A stretch of 48,951 nucleotides of DNA from JBGAPI01 sp044221335 (lineage in GTDB: Bacteria; Pseudomonadota; Gammaproteobacteria; Xanthomonadales; Ahniellaceae): NCBI GenBank assembly GCA_044221335.1, contig JBGAPI010000040.1:1-48951 (forward strand). The letters run 5' to 3'. Position numbers and translations under genes: made by a program. The notes below the pieces were generated by a model, which made no database searches, was not told the DNA's origin, and was given only the letters and a program-made list of their open reading frames with translations. This document shows positions 34,026 through 42,497 of the stretch, piece after piece; position 1 is the stretch's first letter; each line of letters opens with the position of its first letter.

Positions 34026-34748
34026 ATGCAGCGCGAAGAATCGGCAGGAATGATCTTGTTGATCGAGGACAACCGCGGGATCGCGGAGATGGTCGGCGAG
34101 TTCCTCGAGCGGCGCGGCTTCGCCGTCGACTACGCCGCGGACGGGCCGACCGGCTACCGGCTGGCCAGCAGCGAGTCCTTCGACGTGATCGTGCTCGACC
34201 TGATGCTGCCGGGCCTGGACGGCCTGGAGCTCTGCCGGCGCCTGCGCCGCGAGGCGAAGAAATCGACGCCGGTGCTGATGCTGACCGCGCGCGACACCCT
34301 CGACGACAAGCTGATCGGCCTCGACGCGGGTGCCGACGATTACCTGGTCAAGCCCTTCGAGATCCGCGAGCTCGAGGCCCGGGTGCGCGCGCTGATCCGC
34401 CGCGACCGCCGTCAGGTCAGCGCCGAGACCCTGAAGGTCGCCGACCTCACCCTCGACATGGCGACGCTGCACGCGACCCGCGCCGGCCAGGAGCTGACGC
34501 TGTCGCCGATCGGGCTGCGCCTGCTCGCGATCCTGATGCGCGAGTCGCCCCGGGTGGTCAGCCGGCGCGACATCGAGCGCGAGGTCTGGGGCGATCTCCT
34601 GCCCGATTCCGACACCCTTCGCTCGCACCTGTACAACCTCAGGAAAGTGATCGACAAGCCCTTCGACCGGCCGCTGCTGCACACCATCCACAGCGCCGGC
34701 TACCGCCTCGCCGATCTCGGCAACGACGCTCCCGCCAGCGCTCTCTGA
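34026..34748 (+). CDS. OmpR/PhoB-family response regulator
   Basis: 240 residues. ATG 34026 is chosen for GGGAG six bases upstream; a second ATG at 34050 would drop eight residues. Receiver domain: acidic pair E14-D15, phosphoacceptor D58 in VIVLDLMLPGLDG, T in LMLTARD, K109 in YLVKPFE. A winged-helix DNA-binding domain follows at about 140-232 (LTLSPIGLRLLAILM; DTLRSHLYNLRKVIDKP; IHSAGYRL). It should be phosphorylated by the kinase encoded ten bases downstream and bind direct repeats at target promoters. Targets are unknown; the divergent PilZ gene is a candidate. Confidence 0.95.
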   Translation: MQREESAGMILLIEDNRGIAEMVGEFLERRGFAVDYAADGPTGYRLASSESFDVIVLDLMLPGLDGLELCRRLRREAKKSTPVLMLTARDTLDDKLIGLDAGADDYLVKPFEIRELEARVRALIRRDRRQVSAETLKVADLTLDMATLHATRAGQELTLSPIGLRLLAILMRESPRVVSRRDIEREVWGDLLPDSDTLRSHLYNLRKVIDKPFDRPLLHTIHSAGYRLADLGNDAPASAL

Positions 34749-34758
34749 GCGGGACGCC

Positions 34759-36108
34759 GTGAACTCCCCCAACCCGCTGCCGACGTTCGAACGGCTCGCC
34801 CGCGACGCCGGCCAGCGGATGCGCACCGCGCGTCCGCCCGGCCTGCGAGGCCGGCTGTGGGTGACCTACGTGATCCAGGTGCTGGTGATCAGCGCCGCGA
34901 CCGCGCTGTCGGTCTACGGCGCCTACCTGGTGCTGCGCGACGTGCTGATCGAGCGTGCGCTGGTCGAGGAAGCCGTCTACTACCGCAAGCGCTTCGCGGA
35001 GGATCCGGCGGCCAGCCTGCCCGACACCTACAACATGCAGAGCTACCTCGCGCGCGACGACGCCGAGAGCGGTGTGCCGGCGCACCTGCGCGGGCTGAAA
35101 CCCGGCTATCACGCGGTGGGTCGCGACCTCGTCTACGTCTCCGACGGCGCGCCCGGCCGGCTGTTCCTGGTGTTCGCCCAGCAGCAGGTCGAGCGCCTCG
35201 CGCTGTGGTTCGGCTTCCTGCCGCTGGTGCTGGTGCTGGGCGCGATCTACCTGATGACCTGGACCAGCTACCGCGCGACGCGCCGGGCCGTGTCGCCGCT
35301 GATCTGGCTCGCCAACCAGGTGCGCGACATCGATCCGAAGACCCACTCGCTCGAGATGATCGATCCCGACAACCTGCCGCCCGATGCCGACGCCGAGGTG
35401 CGCCAGCTGACCGGCGCGATCCACGGCTACGCCAGCCGCCTCGAGGAGTTCGTCGAGCGCGAGCGCAACTTCACCCGCGACGCCAGCCACGAGCTGCGCA
35501 GCCCGCTCACCGTGATCAAGGTCGCCGCCGATGTGCTCGCTGACGACGAGACGCAATCGCCGTTCAACCGCCGCTCGCTGGAGCGGATCAAGCGGGCGAC
35601 CCGCGACATGGAGGCGCTGATCGAGGCCTTCCTGATCCTGGCGCGCGAGGGCGATGTCGGCCTGCCCGAAGAGGATTTCAACATCGCCTCCCTGGTCGAC
35701 GACGAGGTCGAGCGCGCGCAGGACCTGGTGAGTGGCAAGCCGGTCACGGTCAACGCCGTGCACCAGGCGCGCTTCGACCTGCACGCGCCGCCGCGGGTCG
35801 TCGCGGTGATGCTGTCGAACCTGCTGCGCAACGCCTGTGCCTACACCGAGCAGGGCGCCGTCACGGTTACCGTCGGCGAGCGCAGCGTGCAGATCGACGA
35901 TACCGGCGTCGGGATGAGTGCCGAGGAAGTCGCCAACGCGTTCCAGCCCTTCTTCCGCGGCCGCGGCACCGGCAAGGGCGGCCACGGCGTGGGCCTCACC
36001 ATCGTCAAGCGCCTGTCCGACCGCTTCGGCTGGCCGATCGAACTCGCCAGCGAGGCGGGTGTCGGCACGCGCGCGACGATCCGGTTTCCGAAAGCGACGC
36101 TCAGGTAG
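34759..36108 (+). CDS. Sensor histidine kinase (EnvZ-like layout)
   Basis: 449 residues, GTG start at 34759, ten bases after the response regulator. Two membrane helices (about 34-58 and 147-168) enclose a ~90-residue periplasmic sensor domain rich in acidic residues. The HAMP-like linker is short and unusual. H-box H244 in DASHELRSPL, then NLLRNACAY (N-box), IDDTGVGM (G1) and GKGGHGVGLTIVKRL (G2) complete a HisKA/HATPase kinase. The signal is unknown. Its stop TAG coincides with the edge of a degenerate GTAGGGC repeat at 36105. Confidence 0.95.
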   Translation: MNSPNPLPTFERLARDAGQRMRTARPPGLRGRLWVTYVIQVLVISAATALSVYGAYLVLRDVLIERALVEEAVYYRKRFAEDPAASLPDTYNMQSYLARDDAESGVPAHLRGLKPGYHAVGRDLVYVSDGAPGRLFLVFAQQQVERLALWFGFLPLVLVLGAIYLMTWTSYRATRRAVSPLIWLANQVRDIDPKTHSLEMIDPDNLPPDADAEVRQLTGAIHGYASRLEEFVERERNFTRDASHELRSPLTVIKVAADVLADDETQSPFNRRSLERIKRATRDMEALIEAFLILAREGDVGLPEEDFNIASLVDDEVERAQDLVSGKPVTVNAVHQARFDLHAPPRVVAVMLSNLLRNACAYTEQGAVTVTVGERSVQIDDTGVGMSAEEVANAFQPFFRGRGTGKGGHGVGLTIVKRLSDRFGWPIELASEAGVGTRATIRFPKATLR

Positions 36109-36225
36109 GGCAGCCTCTGGCCGCCATCGCGAGGCGTTCCGCCAATGGCGCGCAGGCCGCGCCCGACGGGGGCGGCCCCTGGCCGCCGTTTCGAAAGGGG
36201 TAGGCAACGGCCCGCAGGTCGCGCC
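36105..36225. repeat. Degenerate GTAGGG-type palindrome, copy 5
   Basis: GTAGGGCAGCCTCTGGCCGC begins at 36105, its TAG being the histidine kinase stop. CATCGCGAGGCG follows, and later GGCGGCCCCTGGCCGCC and GGGTAGGCAACGGCCCGC. This is a diverged or rearranged form of the bipartite element seen at 3528 and 39164. No closing CCGCCCTAC is present. Confidence 0.5.
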
Positions 36226-36510
36226 TTCCCGGCACGACCGCGCCAGGTTCCAGGGCGATCCGCCATTGAACCGCCGGCGACCGATCCCTGCGATGACGTT
36301 CGTAAAATCGCCGCAGACCATGGCTGGAAGGGCATCCGCCGCACCAGCGCCGGCACGCTGGCCGATCGGCACCGCTCCCACCCTGTTTCCCGCGGTCGTG
36401 ATCGATTCGTGTGGTGGATTCCGCGGAGTAGGCGAGCACATCCATCTCCGGAGACTTCGGGGGATGGCGGTCGACGTGGTCCAAGCGCATGTCGTGGAGA
36501 TGCAGACGCC
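36226..36510. other. Spacer before the delta-60 gene, possible weak promoter
   Basis: Beyond the repeat there is no coding signal. TAAAAT at 36303-36308 is the best -10 candidate, but no -35 hexamer stands at the right distance (TTGAAC at 36266 is 31 bases away). GGAGA at 36496-36500 is a possible, rather distant ribosome site for the GTG at 36511. Several frames stay open here only because of composition. Confidence 0.3.
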
Positions 36511-39063
36511 GTGAAGTACTCGACCGTTCGAGCCAGTCCCTGGGCCTTCTCCGCCGCGCTGTGCCTGCTGAGCGCGATGGGCAACGCCACGTCGCTGCCG
36601 GCGCCAGCCGCATTGCCGGTCCCGAATGTGCTGATCGAGATGCCCGCGCGACTCACGACCAGTGTCCTGCAGAGCACAGGAAAGCTGGTCGTCGCCGGCG
36701 ACCTGACCCGCGCCAACGGAGCCCCCGTCATCCGGATCGCCCGCTTCCGGGCAGATGGCAGTGTCGATCCCGGCTGGTCGTCCCCGGCGTGGGAGGACTG
36801 GGCGTCCGTCTTCGCACTGGCGGTCGACAGCAGTGATCGCATCTATGTCGCCGGCGCGTTCTCCGCGACGGGAGGGGTCGCCAGCAACGGGCTCATCCGC
36901 TTGCTGCCGGACGGCGCCGTCGATCCGAGTTGGGATCCGCAGATCTCCGGCCTGGTCAGCACGATCGCCCTGGACGAAGCCCATGGCGTGATCTATGCGG
37001 GTGGCGCCCTGTTCGGGGTCCACGGATTGACTCCCTCCGGTCTGGTCAAGATTCCCACCCAGGGCGACGGCACACCGGACGGTTCCTGGCTACCCACCGT
37101 CGAGCCGTCGTACAACATCACCGGGATGGTGCAGAACGGCGGCGCGCTGTACATCAGCGGCGGCTTCCGCAAGATCAACGGGGTGACCCATCCGAACCTC
37201 GCGAAGCTCGACGCCGGTGGCGTAGGCACGCTGGATGCGCCCTGGGCCCCGGTGACCGGAGTGGGGGCGCGCGCGATCGCCCATGACCCGGTGTCGGGAA
37301 AGCTGCTGGTCGTCGGAAGCTACGTCGGTCCCTGTGCCGGTCTGTCGCCCGTGGACGAGAGCGGCACCGGACAATCCGATGCGTCGTGGTGTCCCGACGC
37401 GAGTGCCGGTGGATCGGTTTCCAACGTCAGCGTCGATGCCGCCGCCCGCGTGGTTTTCGTCGGCGGCGATTTCACGACGTTCGGAGGCGTTGCCACGAAG
37501 CATGCTGCACGCGTGAGCCTGGACGGCGCCGGCGCGACCGATGCGTCCTGGAAGCCGCAGTTCGAAGGCAGCGTGAACCGGATGCAGCAACGCTCCGACG
37601 GCAAGCTCTACGCTCTCGGTTCCTTCCGTGGCTTCGACGGGCAGCCCTATGAATCGATCGGCCTCGTGGATGCCAGCGGCCACCGGGATCCGTCCTTCCA
37701 GGGCTGGGCGACCGGGGATCTGAGCAACCTCGTCTACCGGTCGACGCGCCGTGCCGGCGGCAACGAGGTCTACCTGCAGGGCAGCTTCACCCGGGTCGGG
37801 GGCCAGCTGCGCGCTGGAATGGCGAAGATCGTCGATGGCGCGCTCGACAGTGCCTGGAGCCCGACTTCCGTTGACGCCCTGTCGGTATCCGCCTGGCAGG
37901 CCCTGCCGGATGGGTCCGGGGTGATCGTCAGCCAGCACGTGGGGAACGGCAGCTTCCAGTTGCGCAAGCTCGACGCCACGACCGGAGCGCAGGTGGCTGG
38001 ATTCACGCCGCTGCCCGTCGACGGCGGAGTCTCTGCGTTTGCCGTCGACGGCGACGATGTCTACGCCGGCGGCAGTTTCGAGATGGCCGGTGGCCTGCCG
38101 CGCGCCCGCCTGGCGAAGCTCTCCGGAACGACCGGTGCCATCGATCCTGCCTGGAATCCCGGCGCGAACGACCGGGTCCGGAACATCGTCTTCTCCGCCG
38201 GGCAGATCTACGCGAGCGGCGACTTCACCGCGCTCGGCGGCATGGCACGCCCCGGCGTGGGTCGATTGTCGTCGACCGGCGCCGGTGGCGTGGACGCCGT
38301 GTGGTCTCCCGTGCTGCCCGTCGGCTCGGTGCAGGCGATCGCGCCCGATCCGTCCAACGGAGCCGTGTTCTTGGCGGGCGGCTATCTCGATTCGGGCGCG
38401 CTGTCTCGTCGCGGTGTCGCCCGGCTGGATGCGATCACCGGTGCGCTGAGTGCGTCGTTCGATGCGCATCTGGGCGACCCTTCCGGCACCCAGGTGCTCG
38501 TCGACGGACATGGCGGAGTGCTGGTCGCGGGCTACTTCAGTTTCGCCAACGGCGTGGAACGCGACGCCCTCGTCCGGCTCAACGCGTCCGACGGCAGCCT
38601 CGATACCGCATGGGATCCGGCCTCTCGGAATCACCAGGGCAGCTACCTGCTGGCGTCGACGCCGGGCGGTGCCGTCGAGCTGACCGGTGGATTCGGGACC
38701 GTCGGCGGCGCGGAACGCACCGGTCTCGTGCGCCTGCCGGTGGAGGTGGCCCGAGTCACCGCGACGTCCGGCGGCACCGACCCGTCGCCGCCGGGCGTCG
38801 CCTATCCGGTCAGCGCGACCGTCGCCGGCGTGTTCGACCAGCCGACCGGGTCGCTGCGCTTCGACGACGGTCACGGCAACAGCTGCCAAGCGCCACTGAC
38901 CGGCGCTTCGGCAACGTGCACGATGGCTGCGCCGATCTCGGGCACGGTGATGGTGACCGTCACCTACCAGCCGGACGTCGACGCATTCAGCGCGGCCACC
39001 GCCAGCTTCAGCCACTCCGTGACGCCACTGGCCGATCCGGTGTTCGGCGACTCGTTCGAGTAG
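36511..39063 (+). CDS. Secreted delta-60 repeat (DUF5122) beta-propeller protein
   Basis: 850 residues; GTG 36511 is chosen because a signal peptide follows at once (WAFSAALCLLSAMGNATS). The body contains many degenerate repeats of about 50-60 residues with the form (R/L)xxDGxxDxxW, e.g. RADGSVDPGW, LPDGAVDPSWDPQ and NASDGSLDTAWDPA, and intervening YVAGAFSATGG / YISGGFRKING strands: the delta-60 propeller signature. Residues about 745-840 form an Ig-like module with one cysteine pair (NSCQAP, ATCTMA). The chain ends in VFGDSFE. Such proteins are large extracellular or surface proteins without known activity. The related terminus with two other exported proteins suggests common handling. Confidence 0.88.
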   Translation: MKYSTVRASPWAFSAALCLLSAMGNATSLPAPAALPVPNVLIEMPARLTTSVLQSTGKLVVAGDLTRANGAPVIRIARFRADGSVDPGWSSPAWEDWASVFALAVDSSDRIYVAGAFSATGGVASNGLIRLLPDGAVDPSWDPQISGLVSTIALDEAHGVIYAGGALFGVHGLTPSGLVKIPTQGDGTPDGSWLPTVEPSYNITGMVQNGGALYISGGFRKINGVTHPNLAKLDAGGVGTLDAPWAPVTGVGARAIAHDPVSGKLLVVGSYVGPCAGLSPVDESGTGQSDASWCPDASAGGSVSNVSVDAAARVVFVGGDFTTFGGVATKHAARVSLDGAGATDASWKPQFEGSVNRMQQRSDGKLYALGSFRGFDGQPYESIGLVDASGHRDPSFQGWATGDLSNLVYRSTRRAGGNEVYLQGSFTRVGGQLRAGMAKIVDGALDSAWSPTSVDALSVSAWQALPDGSGVIVSQHVGNGSFQLRKLDATTGAQVAGFTPLPVDGGVSAFAVDGDDVYAGGSFEMAGGLPRARLAKLSGTTGAIDPAWNPGANDRVRNIVFSAGQIYASGDFTALGGMARPGVGRLSSTGAGGVDAVWSPVLPVGSVQAIAPDPSNGAVFLAGGYLDSGALSRRGVARLDAITGALSASFDAHLGDPSGTQVLVDGHGGVLVAGYFSFANGVERDALVRLNASDGSLDTAWDPASRNHQGSYLLASTPGGAVELTGGFGTVGGAERTGLVRLPVEVARVTATSGGTDPSPPGVAYPVSATVAGVFDQPTGSLRFDDGHGNSCQAPLTGASATCTMAAPISGTVMVTVTYQPDVDAFSAATASFSHSVTPLADPVFGDSFE

Positions 39064-39163
39064 ATGCTCCGTTCGACGTCCGCTGTTCTCGACGCCCTTG
39101 GTTCAACGGGCGCCGAGCCGATGTCGCACCGAAGGACGGAGGCGTAGGAACCGCCCTTCTGCC
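39064..39163. other. Short spacer after the delta-60 gene
   Basis: About 100 bases with no gene, promoter or T-run terminator seen. It leads into the palindrome at 39164, which lies between the convergent delta-60 and amylase genes. Confidence 0.3.
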
Positions 39164-39225
39164 GTAGGGCGGGCACTGCCCGCCATCGCGATGCGCCTCG
39201 CAGCGGCGGCCGATGGCCGCCCTAC
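39164..39225. repeat. GTAGGGCGG/CCGCCCTAC bipartite palindrome, copy 6
   Basis: A complete copy: GTAGGGCGGGCACTGCCCGC, then CATCGCGATGCGCCTCGCAG and CGGCGGCCGATGGCCGCC, closing with CTAC. Read on the minus strand, the same element starts GTAGGGCGG and its TAG (39224-39222) is the amylase stop codon. Convergent gene ends suggest a bidirectional 3' end structure. Confidence 0.75.
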
Positions 39226-40988
39226 GGCGTGCTGCTCGCCAGGCGCTGCGCCAGATCCGCCCGTTGGACCGCCCCGTCGCGGACGAACACCGCGACGTCG
39301 TGCGGCGCCACCGTCACGGTCAGCGCTTCGCCCCGCTCGATGCGCTTCGAGGCGCTGCCGAGCGCATCGCGCCAGTCGCCGGGTTCGATGAGCTCGCTGA
39401 CCGAGAACTCCGCCGGCGCATCGCCCTTGTTCAGCAGCACCAGAGCGATCTGCGCGGTGGCGCCGTCCTGCAGCACGCGATAGAAGCTCGCGCGATCGCC
39501 GCGCAGCTCGAGGTCCAGCTGCAGGCCGCGCTGCAGTGCCGGGGTCGCCTTGCGCAGGTTGGCGATGCGGGTGAGCGATTTCCGGATCGGATGTTCGCGC
39601 GCGGCGGCGATGCCCTCGGGACCGAAGTAGTTGCGGTTGCCCTGGTGTTCGGCGCGGCCGCGCATGAAGCCCATCTCCGAGCCGTAGTAGACCGCCGGGA
39701 TGCCGCGCGCGGTGAACAGCCAGTTGTGCGCGTCGATGAAGCCCGCGTCGTCCGCGTCGAGCCGCGCCATATCGTGGTTGTCGTAGAAGGTCACCAGCTC
39801 GTAGGGGTTGCGGTACGGGCCCTGGGTCAGGTGCAGTGGCGCGTCGAGCAAGGCGAAGTCGGCGTGTTCGCGGCCGAACACCTTGGCCAGCGCGCCCTTC
39901 AACGGGAAGTCCAGCACGGAGTAGGAGCCCGCGGACGGCTGGGTGTAGGTCGCGATCTCGGCGGCGTCGTAGGAGAAGGCCTCGCCGAACATGAACAGGC
40001 CCGGTCGCTTCTTCCGCATGCGCTCGGCGAACTTCTGCCAGAACGCCGGCGGCATGTGGCTGATGGTGTCGACCCGGAACGCCGTGGCCCCCTGGTCCAG
40101 CCACTGCTCATAGGCGCCGGCGAGGTAGTCCAGCACCGCGGGGTTGGTGTCGTCGAGGTCGGCGAGCTGCGCGAGGTCCGGCTTCGTGTGGAAGAAGCGC
40201 TGCAGCGGCTCGTGCGCCGGGTCGAGCTTGTCCGGCGGCAGGTTCTGGTGGTCGGCGATCAGCGTGCCGTCGGCGGCGAAGATCTGTCCGAACTTCGGCT
40301 GCTTCGTCGGCATCGACCAGCCCGGCGAGCCGTGGTTGCAGACGATGTCGAGCACTACGTCGAGCTGCTGCTCGCGCATCCCGCGGGTGAATCCCGCGAA
40401 GTCGAGGCCAGGACTGCCGAGGTGTTCGTCGAGCTGGTAGAAGTTCGTGCCCCAGTAGCCGTGGTAGCCGGACTTGCCGCGGTCGGTGAGGATCGAGGTC
40501 CAGGTCGGTGCCTCGCCGCCGGTGAACGCCTCGTCCGGATTGTCGACGATCGGCGTCACCCACACCGCGGTGAAGCCCATCTCGCGGATGTAGGCGGCGT
40601 TGTCGAGCACGCCCTTGAAGTCGCCGCCGAGGTAGCCGAGGTTGTCTCCGACGCCTTTATCGTCGACCAGTGGCTTGCCGTCGGGGCCGCGCAGCGGCTG
40701 GTCGAAGCTCGGGTGGGCACCGCCCTGGTCGCGGTGGTCGTTGCCGGGGTCGCCGTTGACGAAGCGGTCGGTCATCACGAAGTACACGGACTCCGCGGCG
40801 AAGGGCTCGCGAGTGCCGACGTAGGTCACGGGCGGAGTGGGACTAGTCGCCTGTGGGGATTGCGGCGGGGAATCGTGCTGCGCGCAGGCGAACAGTCCCC
40901 ATGGAAGGGTCGCGACCAGGAGGGGGCGAGAGAGCGACATGGCGAGAGATCTTCCTCGGAGAAGCGAAACCATCGAGTGGGTCGTCAT
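39222..40988 (-). CDS. Exported GH13 alpha-amylase (lipoprotein-like)
   Basis: 588 residues from ATG 40988, which overlaps the MFS gene stop (ATGA). A shorter start at 40940 (MSLSRPLL) is also possible, giving a standard lipoprotein signal ending LFAC; the same Cys (C35) is used either way. GH13 catalytic residues are D307 in FRVDTISH, E336 in MFGEAFS and D406 in YDNHDM, so the enzyme should be active. Insertions with PDGKPLVDDKG and Asp-rich loops suggest calcium sites, as in maltogenic or cyclomaltodextrin-type enzymes. It would cut starch or maltodextrins outside the inner membrane for uptake by the two transporters of this operon. Confidence 0.9.
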   Translation of the reverse strand: MTTHSMVSLLRGRSLAMSLSRPLLVATLPWGLFACAQHDSPPQSPQATSPTPPVTYVGTREPFAAESVYFVMTDRFVNGDPGNDHRDQGGAHPSFDQPLRGPDGKPLVDDKGVGDNLGYLGGDFKGVLDNAAYIREMGFTAVWVTPIVDNPDEAFTGGEAPTWTSILTDRGKSGYHGYWGTNFYQLDEHLGSPGLDFAGFTRGMREQQLDVVLDIVCNHGSPGWSMPTKQPKFGQIFAADGTLIADHQNLPPDKLDPAHEPLQRFFHTKPDLAQLADLDDTNPAVLDYLAGAYEQWLDQGATAFRVDTISHMPPAFWQKFAERMRKKRPGLFMFGEAFSYDAAEIATYTQPSAGSYSVLDFPLKGALAKVFGREHADFALLDAPLHLTQGPYRNPYELVTFYDNHDMARLDADDAGFIDAHNWLFTARGIPAVYYGSEMGFMRGRAEHQGNRNYFGPEGIAAAREHPIRKSLTRIANLRKATPALQRGLQLDLELRGDRASFYRVLQDGATAQIALVLLNKGDAPAEFSVSELIEPGDWRDALGSASKRIERGEALTVTVAPHDVAVFVRDGAVQRADLAQRLASSTP

Positions 40989-42487
40989 GCCGTCGCCACC
41001 GTCGCGCTCGCGGTGCCGGGCAACCGCACGCGCAGCACGCTGACGCCGGCGATCGCGAAGCTGGCGGCGGCCAGCGTCAGCGCATGGATCGCCTCTCCGT
41101 GGAAGAACTGCTTCAGCAGGAAGCCGAGCAGGGTGGCGGCGACCAGCTGCGGAATCACGATGAAGAAGTTGAAGATGCCCATGTAGATGCCCATCTTGTC
41201 GGCCGGCAGCGCGTCGGCGAGCAGCGCATAGGGCAGCGACAGGATCGAGGCCCAGGCGAAGCCGACGCCGACCATCGGGACGATCAGCCAGTGCCAGTCG
41301 TGGATCATCCCGATCGACAGGTAGCCGAGCGCGCCGAGGGCGAGGTTGAAGAAGTGCGCGCGCTGCACGCCGACGGCGCGGACCATCCACGGGATCAGCA
41401 TCGCCGCCAGCATGGCGAAGCCGTTGTAGCCGGCGAACATCACCCCGACCCAATCGGCGCCGTCGTTGTAGGCGGAGGACTTGGGATCGGCCGAACCGAA
41501 ATGGACGAGCGCCACCGCCGGCGTCGTGTAGATCCACATCGCGAACAGCGCGAACCAGGAGAAGAACTGCACCACCGCGAGCTTGCGCATCAGCACCGGC
41601 ATGCCGTGCAGGTCGGCCATGATGGTGCCGAACATGCCGCCGCCCTTGCCGCTCGCCGACAGCAGCAGCGCGATGCCGTAGGCCGCGACGCCGCCGCCGA
41701 GCAGATAGAGCTGGCGATCGAGCGCGGCGAAGTACACCGCGGCGACGACGCCGATCCCGGCGGCGAGCCAGATCGCCGCCGAGCGCTGGACGTTCGACGG
41801 CCCGATGGCCAGCGCCGGAGACGCCGGCGACGTGTCGGTGGCGCGCAGTTCCTCGGGGGGCTGCTCGCGGGTCGACAGGATCGTCCAGCCGACCGCGCCG
41901 AGCAGCACGGCACCGCCGGCGTAGAAGGAGTAGAGCACGGCATCGGGCACGAGGCCGGCGGCCGCGGTGTTGGCGACGCCGGCGCGCGCCAGCAGCCAGG
42001 GCAGGGCGCTGGCCACCACCGCGCCGAGGCCGATGAAGAAGCTCTGCATCGCATAGCCGGAGGCGCGCTGCGCCGACGGCATCTGGTCACCGACGAAGGC
42101 GCGGAACGGTTCCATCGACACGTTGATCGAGGCGTCGAGCACCCACAGCAGTCCGGCCGCGATCCACAGCGCCGGCGCGTTCGGCAGCGCGAACAGCGCG
42201 AGCGTCGACAGCACCGCGCCGATCAGGAAATAGGGGCGGCGCCGGCCGAGCGCGCCCCAGGTCCGATCCGAGAGATAGCCGACCACCGGCTGGACCAGCA
42301 GGCCGGTCAGCGGCGCCGCGATCCACAGCATCGGGATGTCGTCCATGCCGGCGCCGAGCGTCTGGAAGATCCGGCTGGCGTTGGCGTTCTGCAGTGCGAA
42401 GCCGAACTGGATGCCGAGGAAGCCGAAGCACAGGTTCCAGATCTGCCAGAACGTGAGTCGCGGTCGCTGTCGTGCGGGTGAAGACAT
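40985..42487 (-). CDS. MFS sugar transporter (SLC45/maltose-type)
   Basis: 500 residues, ATG 42487, ten bases after the symporter gene. Twelve helices with a central loop (about 215-240). GYLSDRTWGALGRRRPYF (about 74-91) is the conserved loop 2-3 motif of glycoside-pentoside-type and SLC45 carriers, and INVSMEPFRAFVGD fits sucrose/maltose permeases found beside alpha-glucosidases in xanthomonads. It would import maltose or maltooligosaccharides, probably with protons. Coupled to the amylase gene by ATGA. Substrate inferred from context. Confidence 0.9.
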   Translation of the reverse strand: MSSPARQRPRLTFWQIWNLCFGFLGIQFGFALQNANASRIFQTLGAGMDDIPMLWIAAPLTGLLVQPVVGYLSDRTWGALGRRRPYFLIGAVLSTLALFALPNAPALWIAAGLLWVLDASINVSMEPFRAFVGDQMPSAQRASGYAMQSFFIGLGAVVASALPWLLARAGVANTAAAGLVPDAVLYSFYAGGAVLLGAVGWTILSTREQPPEELRATDTSPASPALAIGPSNVQRSAAIWLAAGIGVVAAVYFAALDRQLYLLGGGVAAYGIALLLSASGKGGGMFGTIMADLHGMPVLMRKLAVVQFFSWFALFAMWIYTTPAVALVHFGSADPKSSAYNDGADWVGVMFAGYNGFAMLAAMLIPWMVRAVGVQRAHFFNLALGALGYLSIGMIHDWHWLIVPMVGVGFAWASILSLPYALLADALPADKMGIYMGIFNFFIVIPQLVAATLLGFLLKQFFHGEAIHALTLAAASFAIAGVSVLRVRLPGTASATVATA

Positions 42488-42497
42488 CGGGCAATCC

